DNA of 21,307 nt from positions 1 through 21,307 of the forward strand of contig JAGYYN010024132.1 of NCBI GenBank assembly GCA_021441665.1, in the 5' to 3' direction. Below are positions 1 through 8,693 of the stretch, piece by piece. The DNA is from Euplotes cf. woodruffi 2 WChen-2021 (Eukaryota; Ciliophora; Spirotrichea; Euplotida; Euplotidae). The position numbers and the translations under genes were made by a program. Below the pieces are notes generated by a model. The model was not told the DNA's origin. It worked only from the letters and a program-made list of their open reading frames with translations, and searched no databases. The number at the start of each line of letters is the position of its first letter. Position 1 is the stretch's first letter.

Positions 1-430
1 AGCTTATAAGCAGTAGAGTTAAAATCAACTGGGCTGTATAAAATATACATCTGGCTGTTTAGACTTTGATCATGCTAGCACAGCGCTAGTGGGACTAGAT
101 AAACTGCAATTTTTATTATAACAAATGCAGTTATGCATTTTTAGCAGCAATCTAAATTCCTTCAATTCTGAGAAAATAAAATTCGACTGATCGCTTGCGA
201 ATAGGCAAAAAATAGGTGATTTTAGACTAATTCAACCTTAAATTACCGAGACTCTGCTTTGAATCGTCTATGTGAAAAATTATTTTTGTAAATGAACGAT
301 TATTTTTACAAAAAATATATAAATAGATAACAGATTCATAAAATATATAAAATCTTAATTTTTATCATTTTAAAATATTTAGTTTAACTTCGCTTAGCTT
401 TGAAAATTTTGGATTTCCTAGTTTGAGTTA
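1..430. other. AT-rich non-coding flank
   Basis: No convincing reading frame is seen on either strand under a code where only TAA and TAG stop. The segment is AT-rich and holds a weak inverted repeat (TTTTTGTAAA near 283 and TTTTTACAAAAA near 304). The last part, from about 395, is open in the same frame as the next gene but has no ATG. It could therefore contain the end of an intron or of an upstream exon of that gene. Confidence 0.5.
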
Positions 431-3400
431 ATGATCAAATAGAAAGCGAAGATGGAATCATTCCCAATTCAATCGAAAAGTGGGGGAAGGAAGCACGTGC
501 CATTCGAGATGTCCCTGATGAATTTAGAACTAAGAAAAACCAATCCTCTAATTCAGTTAAAGATGATGAAAGGGATATGGGGGTCAGAATTAACAACCAG
601 GAAGGTATGGATGGAGTTTATATATGTAGACGAAACATTTGACTCAACATTTAATAAAGAAATCGAATTAGATATGAATGAAGTACCCACTGTGCTCTTC
701 GAACTTCACGAAAATTCATTGTTATATATGGATAGAGAAGAATGGGACAGAGCTTTATAATTTTATTACAAAAAGCACAAGTACTCATCGAGCAAATAAA
801 TATCGAGAATTATAAATAAAGACAGATTAATTATCGTGATAATTTTCCACAACACAGCGTTATGCCATCAAATGCTTGGAACATTAGAAGAAGCAGCAAT
901 ATTTCTGGAAACAGCAGTTCTAAATCTTGAAATTCTATCATTAATGCCTGAATTTCAGCAGACCGAAGTAAAGAATCACTCCATCTACATCGAAGGTTTA
1001 CTAAGAATGCAGTTATGAGCTTTATTCTCTCAGTTGCATCGTCACAGAGAGGCTCTATACCACGCTCAAATCTCAGTCCGGATCTCTCACTTTTTAATTA
1101 GAGATCTCGTTGACTACACAGAGTGAATGAGGATACAGGACATAAACTACACAGCTGAGCAAATAAAAAACTGTAAATAAAGACGTGCAGCAGGCAGGCA
1201 TGTCGATAAACGACTCGAAGAAAAAGATCAAAATCCCCAGCACAGACAATATGTTCCAAGAGCTTAAAGACACTTCCAAATTCGAAGAGACCGACCAGAT
1301 AGATGACAAACGCACAAATGGATTTCAATCTGGATGTCTGTCAATTTTACATAAAAGCTATTCAAAGCTTCTACCCATCGTCCGAGACCTTTATAGATGA
1401 TGCGTCAGGGAAGACGGGGAGGACTTCAAGACTATTAATAAAAGAGAGCACGATATGGACAACTCCAGCAATATTGATCTTAAAAACTTAATGGGGTTCT
1501 TTAATCAAAGCCTTTACCACGAGTATCTCAATATCACGAATATCATGAAGCTTAAGCGACTAGACTTTCGAGACGTCTACGGCATCCGCTCTTCTGACCT
1601 CATCTTGACAAGAGAAAATATCCTCGAACGGCTGATGTTGCTAATCACTTCTTACTTTTGAATGGGAACTGAGCTCAGATTTTTATAAAACAAATCGGTA
1701 TTGAAGGCTTTGAACATACAATCGATGCTGAGTACTGGCACGGAAAGGCATTGGAAATTGCGGTTAAGTTTTTACCAGGGGATTCACCGCTTACAAAGCA
1801 CATTGTATCTTCATATTCAAAACATCATTCTCCGTCATATGAACAAATACCAGAAGATGATGAAGTGTCATCAGACATAAGAGTTATTAAGCCTCTGAAC
1901 GGGCTCGAGTCTAATAGAATGAGTCCGATTATAAAGTTCATTGAGTCTCCGTCTGTTAAGCTTTCGCCTCTTGACCTCGCACCGAATGATTACATGACGA
2001 ATTACCATAGCAGGTCAGAAGCAAATTTATCAAGAGTTGCCAGTACTTCAAAGAAAAAGCTTCATTCAAAAGAACTTCAGGAAGAAGTAAAATTGCATTC
2101 AGATTCAAATGCTGAGCCTAGAAGCTGAATTTTCAATCCTCAAAATGATAATATCAAAGACCTCAGTTCATCGACGTCTTCATCTTGACTGATAAAAGTG
2201 CAGGCAAAGAGTTTATCATCAGTTACACCGACTACAGCTCAGGTTCGAAATTCACTTTCAGGAAATAATAAAAACATCGCGGCTAAATCTAACGATATTA
2301 AAAGAAATAATACAATCAGTATTGAAGAAAACACGTTCTTCAATACTGACGACAGAGAGGAAGGCAAGTACTCTCAGCATGCTAAGTCTTCAAGAATGGT
2401 AATTGACTCTTCAAGAGAGCAAACGAATGACAAATCCTACGACATTGGGTATAAAATCGGCCAAAACTACCAGTGGAATCCTAAAAACTCGAATGAGATC
2501 TTGATAAGCGACGATGGCGTGAATGTATTAAATTTTGATCGGCCGAAGACATCCCAGATGATGGCGAGGAACCAACTGATCGCACGAGATGATGTCACAG
2601 GCAATATTAATCCTAAAACACCAACGATTTGTTGTGAAGCAGTCAGCAGAAAGTCGCCCAATATTGAACAGGATAATAGGTAAGCCAATCTAGAATATAT
2701 CAATATAGGCCAGTTAGACTCAGTGATAAGTCGAGAAATACACAGTTCAATCCGAATTCTACAATTAATGTGAAAGACTTCTCGTTGCCTCTCTGTCCTA
2801 ATAAAAACAAGACGTTTACGTATACGAAGGACAACTGCTTTATTCCCTCGATGAACTTGAATTATAGTCTGACTTCAGCTGATGATTCTTCAAATGGAAT
2901 GAATATTGATACGATGAACAATTTTATTCCAGAAAGAATGATCAAAACTGAAAAACAGCATTTAAATAAATTTAAAGCACTTGAAAAATCACAGATTTTA
3001 TCTGGAATTTATAACAAAGACACTAACTGTAAAAAGTTCTTCAAAGCAAATGTGAAGAAGAACACGAGAGTTTTACCGAAGAATCTTAACCAAAATGCGA
3101 ACACAAATGCTATTGCGCCAAATTTTGGTAATCAAAAGCTAATCTACAGTATTAGTAATGATCAAAGCAAGAAGAGCTCTTCATACACTTGTAAAAGCAG
3201 CTTGAGTAATCAAAGCGATGTTTTTATTCTCCCTTGCAATCCGAATAAATATAATATGCTTGCAAGCGATGTAAGGAACGACAATTTGCTAATGAATTAC
3301 AACTTCGGGACGTCATCACTGCAGAACGATGCTCAGACCCAAGACCAGTTTAACAATAGTTTCAGATCGAAGAGAAAGTCAAGTCAGGTTGTGCATAAAT

Positions 3401-3794
3401 AAAAGGCTGCTCTTCGACAAGATTAATAATGAGCATTTGTCAACGAGTGACTTTTTAGATTCTTCGATCAAGCAGTTTCACGCTCAAAATAGTAAAGCAA
3501 CTAAGTCGAAGATTAACAAACAGAATAATCTTAATTCCTCATTTGATCAAGAAGTCAAGTCTTCTGGTAGGTCCCTGCTAATAAGTATTCGAATCATAAA
3601 TTTGATTAGCTATAGGGCTTTCAAAGTACAAAATAAAGTCGCATAGCCAAGAGAAATCAAAAGGACGCAGCTCAAAAGGCCAAGGCAAAAAGAGCAACAA
3701 AGGTACTGCGAAAGCATTCGCAAATGTCAAGATTCCGGATTATTTAATAGACACATTGTCAAATTCATTCGATCTTGGAAATCATCGAAAGTAA
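431..3794 (+). CDS. Large TPR-repeat protein with disordered C-terminal half; spliced and frameshifted
   Basis: Exons are about 431-604, 630-2679, 2709-3566 and 3616-3794; introns of 25, 29 and 49 nt all begin GT and end AG. The frame also crosses AAA-TAA-A at 814, 1175 and 3397 (+1), and TTA-TAA at 755 and 1683 (+2). Translated this way it gives roughly 1085 aa. Residues from about nt 690 to 1140 form amphipathic helices of TPR type (REEWDRALILLQKAQ, then CALFSQLHRHREALYHA), where the first Cys is a TGA. A second folded part ends near nt 1830 (SYFCMGTELRFL, EYWHGKALEIAVKFLPGDSP) and resembles TPR proteins I know from other ciliates. After that the chain is Ser/Asn/Lys-rich and probably disordered. 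Function unknown; probably a scaffold. The ATG at 431 needs a +2 shift at the TAG at 440, so an unseen upstream exon is possible. Confidence 0.72.
605..629 (+). other. 25-nt GT-AG intron
   Basis: GTATGG...TGTAG. Removing it joins the upstream frame (GIIPNSIEKWGKEARAIRDV, then DEFRTKKN) to the downstream frame (DETFDSTFNKEIELDMNEV). Without splicing, a different upstream frame starting at 452 stays open by chance, which would give a wrong N-terminus. Confidence 0.6.
814..819 (+). other. +1 frameshift site AAA-TAA
   Basis: AAA TAA A at the end of ...IENYK. Skipping the T continues the TPR frame (KDRLIIV). This matches the slippery stop known from Euplotes genes. Confidence 0.65.
1175..1180 (+). 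other. +1 frameshift site AAA-TAA
   Basis: AAA TAA A after QIKNC. Skipping the T continues as KDVQQAGMSINDS. The next frame is open for about 170 codons once TGA is read as Cys. Confidence 0.7.
1683..1688 (+). other. Candidate +2 frameshift site TTA-TAA
   Basis: TTA TAA A within the conserved-looking stretch TELRFL-KQIGIEGF. Skipping TA rejoins the frame that continues to EYWHGKALEIAV. I found no GT-AG intron of suitable length to explain the shift. A sequencing error remains possible. Confidence 0.55.
2680..2708 (+). other. 29-nt GT-AG intron
   Basis: GTAAGCC...AATATAG interrupts the disordered tail of the TPR gene. The unspliced frame stops at once with TAA. Splicing restores SPNIEQDNR-PVRLSDK in phase. 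Confidence 0.75.
3397..3402 (+). other. +1 frameshift site AAA-TAA
   Basis: AAA TAA AA after SQVVH. A +1 shift continues KRLLFDKINNEHL and reaches the last intron. Confidence 0.7.
3567..3615 (+). other. 49-nt GT-AG intron
   Basis: GTAGGTCC...AGCTATAG near the 3' end of the TPR gene. Splicing yields a further 59 codons of Lys/Ser-rich sequence ending at TAA 3792-3794. The unspliced frame meets TAG at about 3644. Confidence 0.6.
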
Positions 3795-3963
3795 ATTTTT
3801 ATTAAAAATTTTAATCGTAAATTGTTTCTTTCAATATTAAAAAATATTTTGTATTTTAAAAATAATAAAATATTTAAAACATAGAATATTAATAGATTGA
3901 TATTCAACACTCACTCAACATAGAATATTGAAAGATTGCTGAGATCAGTTGTTTACAGATGAT

Positions 3964-5274
3964 TTACTTCTTTTTCTTTCCACCTCCAGATACGTTGAAC
4001 TTAAATAAGATTATATCTCCGTCTTGTACAATATATTGCTTGCCTTTTTGGAGATATTTTCCTTGATTTTTGACTTCATGCTCAGTACCGAGTTCTTCTA
4101 AATCTGCAAAAGTGAATACTTCAGCTCAAATAAATCCTCTTTCAAAATCAGTGTGGATGACTCCTGCAGCCTGTGGGGCAAGTGTTCCTTTTCTAATGGT
4201 CCAGCACTTAACTTCGTCTTCTCCGGCAGTGAAGAAGTGGATCAAATTTAAAGCGTTATACCCAACTTTGATGATTTTATTGATGCTTGAGATTGCTCCT
4301 TCATTTTCACAAAATGTTCTTCTGGCTTCGACATCGGTTCCTCATTCATCAACGACTCTTGATTCATAAGCAGCGGAGAATGGGATCATCTGTCCTTTGA
4401 CATTTTCTTCGATCCACTTCATGATCTTCGCAAGGTACTTATTTTTCTTGCTCTTGTATTCACCTTCTGAGATGTTGACGAGGTAAACGACGGGTTTTGC
4501 AGTCAAAAAGTTGAATGTGTTGAGGATCAGGACTTCCTTTCCGAGCCAGCTGGCGTCCTTGATCCACTTCTTCTGTTCGAAGAGGTCTTTGACCTTAACA
4601 AGGACATCTTTTTCTTCATTGTCTTTCTTCTCGTTCTTTCTGGCGATGAGTTTTTCGAGCTCGTCAAGTCTCTTTTCAACAGCCTTCTTGTCCTTGAGCA
4701 TCAGTTCTTCTGTGATGATCTCAAGATCTCTGACTGGGTTGACATCTCCTTCATCATGGACGATGCTGTCGTCTTCGAAGGCTCTGACGACGTGGAAGAT
4801 TCCATCGACTTCAGAGATTTTCGACAAGAAGTCGTTACCTAAATAAATTAATTATTATTGGGTACAAATAATCAGCCATTAGGAGAGTAATAGTGTTTTT
4901 GATTATTTGAGTGAATAGCAATAGATTTGCGACCAAATGAAAGTAAGTGAATGCTTACCAAGACCCTTTCCTTCACTTGCTCCTCTTACAAGTCCAGCAA
5001 TGTCGTATATTTTCAAAGTTGGCGCAACCTCACTCTTCGGCTTGTAGATGCTGCACAACTTGTTAAATCTTTTGTCAGGCACACCTATTTGCGCGACATT
5101 CGGATCGATAGTGCAGAAAGGATAGTTTTCAGCAGGCACATTTAAGTTGGAGAGGAAGTTGAATGTGGTTGACTTGCCGACATTTGGTAGTCCGACTAGT
5201 CCCATTCTCAACGTGTTGCTTCATCTTCCCAAGATAACGGTCTCTTCAACTGCGTCCTTCGCTTTCTTCGACAT
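3964..5274 (-). CDS. OLA1: Obg-like ATPase 1 (YchF/OLA1 family)
   Basis: A cytosolic P-loop NTPase of the TRAFAC Obg/YchF family. Unusually for that group, members bind and hydrolyse ATP in preference to GTP; they associate with ribosomes and with translation or stress control. Two exons, 4959-5274 and 3964-4838, encode about 396 aa, close to the usual 390-400. Visible motifs are the P-loop [12 protein letters not shown], switch region [18 protein letters not shown], the coiled-coil region before the TGS domain, and [12 protein letters not shown] and [17 protein letters not shown] in TGS. The chain ends in a Lys-rich tail. The start ATG at 5274 gives [11 protein letters not shown]. Three TGA codons fall in frame; the one in FERGFI-TGA-AEV is Cys in plant homologues as I recall them. 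The gene converges with the TPR gene across 169 bases. Confidence 0.95.
4839..4958 (-). other. 120-nt intron in OLA1
   Basis: On the minus strand it begins GTAAGC and ends TTATTTAG. It separates GKGLG from [12 protein letters not shown]. The homologous stretch in other OLA1 proteins is uninterrupted, which fixes both ends. Confidence 0.9.
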
Positions 5275-5596
5275 ATTTAATATCAAATTAATATATCCAG
5301 TTGAATCAAATAACTAATGAAGAATTGTATCATTTTTGAATCTAGCTAGACTTAGGATTTTGACTTTATTCATTTAAAAAATAATTTTTATACATTTTGT
5401 GTATTTAGTTTCGCCAAGTATATTGTAAATTTTTTTTAAAGCAGTGAAAATTTTATAAGGTATTAATATATTTTTATCCTCGTAAATAATTTGGCAAATG
5501 GAGATGATTTTAAATCAGTATTCAATTTAAATCAATTTATCAATGCGTAGTTTACAATAAATTTTGTTATGTTTTATTCAAATATATAAATTCATT
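5275..5596. other. AT-rich intergenic spacer
   Basis: It lies between the start of OLA1 and the stop of the next minus-strand gene. It contains T and A runs and no supported reading frame. It should hold the OLA1 promoter and the 3' untranslated end of the neighbour. No motif was recognised. Confidence 0.6.
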
Positions 5597-7573
5597 TTAT
5601 CTAATATTTTGAATTAAAATGCTTTGTGGTATTTTCTTCATAAGCCTTTTCGTTTCTGCCTTCATGTGGTTTCTTCTTATTCTTTTCTCATTATCATTGA
5701 GAGGATTTAATTTTGTTAGTTTACAATAGTTGTTATAGTCCCCAATTCTGTTATAATTTGAAGGTCTTTTTTCTTGGTACATATTTAGTATTTTAGTCTT
5801 CGAAGTCTGCCTCTCGCAGACTTTTGCACTGCTTTCAATTGAAATCTGATGGTCAAGAGTCTTGCCAATCTTCTCAAGCAGTTTCTGTCTTGCTGCAAAG
5901 AACAGCGATTCTTGTGAAGGACAGGTCTCTTTCAAAGACTCAGATCTATGCAACACTTTGGTGAATTTAACACTCATTTTATCACTTTTTCATTTGCAGC
6001 TGGAGTAATCATTCATAACATTGTCGTTTTCAAGGTCTTTATTAGACCCAGTTTTGAGCACACATCTCGCATCAGCTCTTTCGAGACTGTTTGACTTTTG
6101 CGACTGGTCTAAATCGACTTTATCCACTTTTAAAGAGCGAGTATGGTGGAGATGTGAAAATCCTTTGTTTTCCAATTCTCTCAACGACTGCTCATTAATG
6201 ATGATATATCCTGTGTCACAATTTTTGATATTTTCGTTAAGGTAAGAATCATTTAATAACTTGGCTCTGCTCTAAACATGCAAATGAGCTGATGTTATTT
6301 ATAAAAATATATCGATATCAAGATCACGAAAATTATTTAAAGCAGTGATTTTATTTTAAATGCGATATTTATAAATAAATACCAGCTGGTTACCTTTTCA
6401 TTTGGATGGATGACTTCAAGTTCATCTCTTATCGGCTTATTAAAGATCTCAATGAAGTCATCGTTGCTTCTCGAATGACTATACAAATGGATTGGTGTTT
6501 TCTTGGTAGTTGTATTTAAGTTTTGCTTGCTAATATTTCCAATTTGGCTGTTCAACTGTGAATTTGTAAACCTTCTGGGCTGGATTTTATAAAACTCATC
6601 GTCAATGCCTCCATTACTAATGATATGCTGGGTGTTTCCTCTTCCCCCGCTTGACCTCCTTGATAGATTATGATTGTTGAGCTGTATTTTAGAGTCCATG
6701 AGTTCTGATTCAGTCAGGGGTTTTTCTTTGTTTTCTTTGTCAAAGAAAATATTCTCTAATTTGTTAATACTGCTGTCCTTATTTCTGCTGCTGACCGTGT
6801 CTTTTAGATATGACGGAGGCTGTGCTGATTGCAACTTTTTCAGCTCATTGCGGTGGAATGAATACGAGTTTTTAGAGTTGGATCTCGACTTCCGAGAATG
6901 TGATTTTGAATTCTTTGAATGAGATCTCGATAAAGAGCCACTTGACTTTCTCCTCCCTCCTGAATAAGAATAATATAGACGCTTGGTTTTTAATAGATTG
7001 AGATTAGCACTTACTTTTGTTATTTGATGCTTTACTCTTGTTTTGCTTATTTGAAGAGTTCAGTTTCTTGTGATGTTTATTCATCGTTTTTGACATGTTT
7101 ATATTGCTCTCAGTGCTTTGATTTAGCAAATTTGGGTTTGGGCCAATAATATTCATAAGACTTAAAATATCTTGTCTTCTTACTGCTGTTTCTTTTTCAG
7201 CGCTTTCATCAATATACTCAGTAGCTGAGTCTTCGTAGCTAGAGCTATTGCTCATCATAATATCTTTGAGATTTTTGCGTTTGTTTCTAATATTCTGCCT
7301 ATCTCGAGATTTATTTTCTTCTGTCGAGCCTTCAAAATGTGCAGAACCACGAGCTTTTGAATTACTCCTGTATCTATTAATGAAAGTAACAAATTTGTCG
7401 TTTTCCTTCGGTTTTATCTGCACATCCGACTGTAATCTTTTAATAGTCCTGTTCATTGTAGATTGCCCGCCTAAAAGATTACAAGTGACCTTACCTTTTC
7501 TTTTGCATTTTGAAGTCTGTTCCTTGCGGCTAAAGCAAATTAACTCCCTTTCAGTATAAAAATAAAAATACAT
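5597..7573 (-). CDS. Unknown basic Ser/Arg/Asn-rich protein
   Basis: Not recognised. Four exons are proposed: 7495-7573, 7015-7470, 6394-6959 and 5597-6271. The introns are 24, 55 and 122 nt, all GT-AG and phase-consistent, and the product is about 590 aa. The 24-nt intron (7471-7494) is a multiple of three, so its removal is inferred only from its GTAAGG and TTTTAG ends. The second half of the chain starts with an Arg/Ser-rich patch (SGSLSRSHSKNSKSHSRKSR) like the RS tracts of splicing factors, although no RNA-recognition domain is visible. The rest is polar and low-complexity, ending in a basic helix-like segment (EKRIRRNHMKAETKRLMKK). One TGA (about 5986) is read as Cys. The ATG at 7573 follows an in-frame TAA; an alternative start is 7456. 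It is divergent from the scrambled gene at 7798, with a 224-base shared upstream region. Confidence 0.68.
6272..6393 (-). other. 122-nt intron
   Basis: On the minus strand it runs GTAACC...GTTTAG. It joins VIHPNEK to SRAKLLNDSYLNEN in phase 0. The unspliced reading hits TAA within about 20 codons. Confidence 0.65.
6960..7014 (-). other. 55-nt intron
   Basis: On the minus strand it runs GTAAGTGC...TTATTCAG. It joins KASNNK to RGRRKSSGSLSR. Without splicing the frame stops shortly after SKC. Confidence 0.7.
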
Positions 7574-7797
7574 CGCTTAATATAAAAGGTACTTTACTCA
7601 TATAATTTATGAAGTCTGCTCATATTGGATTCAAATTTTAAATTTATTCATTTCGGCATGAGTTAAATCACCAGTCATCAATATAAAAATTATTTTTTGC
7701 AAAATTAAAAGATAATTATCGAATCACTAGCAGTTAGTGTTGATTTATTAAAATAACAATTGATTTGTAATTATATTATTTCTATAATATTATAAAA

Positions 7798-8584
7798 ATG
7801 AAGTCCTACATGTTCAGTAATCATTGTTATTTGATCTTACTATATAGACTTTACCGATAACAAGGTCGTTTACGACGAAAGAAAGAAAAGATTCATATAT
7901 CTCAAAGATGCAACAGTCGACCAAGTCGCTGTGTTCAACAGAACACACTTCAAGTGGCAGAGACCAGATCTCTACGGTATCGACCAAATCAAATTCCAGC
8001 AAGACTTGAGAAATGGACAGGCATACCTCAAAAGCTTAATGTACTGTAATAAAATGGAACTCAGAAGACTTTCAAGAACTCTGGGAAACAACGCCAATAG
8101 ATACGTGTATCCAATTATGGACGACTTCCTTAAACAATACCAAGTTGATGCTCCAAGAACTGAAAGAGTTACATTTGTATTTGCAAACCAAATTTATAAA
8201 CTTAGTTTTTTAATTATTTTTAATGTAAATTTATTGAAATTATAATTAAAAAAAATGTGTTTTATTTAACCTAAAATTGATATAAAACCACAGTTAAGTT
8301 TACCTCTATTTTTAGGCTGATACAGTAAATATCATTTTTATATTAACATTAAAAAAATATTGAAATTTTTATCGTCAATTTTATGCAGAGACTGGCTTCT
8401 TTCTCATTTGGTGGAGGAAATACTGAACCAATTCGTCTTCTCTCTGCTTAAAAGCTTCTTTAGTATGGCTCGGAAGGCTGGCTCCGTTATCAAGTCCGTA
8501 TCTTTGTGTCCTTCTGACATGTTCTCTATAGAACTCTACAATTTTAGTAGAGTCTCTCCAAGTCCATAGTCTTTCAGTTCTTGG
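7798..8584 (+). CDS. Scrambled gene of unknown function; last coding piece inverted
   Basis: Not recognised by family. The plus-strand part starts at ATG 7798, loses a 31-nt intron (7817-7847, GTAATC...TATAG), and reads MKSYMFNFTDNKVV through FLKQYQVDAPRTER to about 8167. Composition then drops to AT-rich and the frame becomes meaningless. The rest of the protein is on the minus strand, 8584 down to TAA at 8381: PRTERLWTWRDSTKIVEFYR through QMRKKPVSA. Both pieces carry the same 15 bases in the same frame (8153-8167 and the reverse complement at 8570-8584). Joined once through that repeat they give exactly 176 codons including the stop. The protein would be 175 aa, soluble, basic and helical, without signal or membrane segment. 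In ciliate terms these are two macronuclear-destined segments, the second inverted, with a 15-bp pointer. An assembly inversion is the main alternative. Confidence 0.72.
7817..7847 (+). other. 31-nt GT-AG intron
   Basis: GTAATC...CTATATAG. Splicing gives ATGTTC-A|AC-TTT, joining the start codon to the long frame. Confidence 0.65.
8153..8167 (+). repeat. Pointer, plus-strand copy
   Basis: CCAAGAACTGAAAGA, read Pro-Arg-Thr-Glu-Arg, at the right edge of the plus-strand coding segment. An exact inverted copy lies at 8570-8584. Confidence 0.75.
8168..8380. other. Presumed eliminated DNA between the two oriented segments
   Basis: Strongly AT-rich, with no frame continuing either neighbour. The part next to 8380 must include the 3' untranslated end of the inverted segment. 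The rest is expected to be removed during macronuclear development if the scrambling interpretation is right. Confidence 0.5.
8570..8584 (-). repeat. Pointer, inverted copy
   Basis: Reverse complement of the 8153-8167 repeat, at the 5' edge of the minus-strand coding segment. Upstream (8585 onward) the minus strand turns AT-rich and lacks a start codon, so the segment cannot be a complete gene alone. Confidence 0.75.
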
Positions 8585-8693
8585 GGTCTGTCAATAGATG
8601 TCAGTTAAGATAAGTTAAACTAAAAGTAAATAGTTCAAGAAAATAATAATTTCTTATTTTCAGCAAAATCGAAATTATATAATATATATCGAA

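Noticed and set aside
1303-1491. 62-codon frame overlapping the TPR gene
   Set aside because: The neighbouring frame is continuous here once TGA is read as Cys, so no shift into this frame is needed.
6716-6724. GGGGTTTTT resembling one telomere unit
   Set aside because: A single unit inside an exon of the minus-strand gene. No tandem G4T4 repeats are found anywhere.
8357-8366. Match to the E. crassus chromosome-breakage motif (TTGAA core) near the inverted segment
   Set aside because: Similar AT-rich matches occur at many places in the window, so it is not distinguishable from chance.
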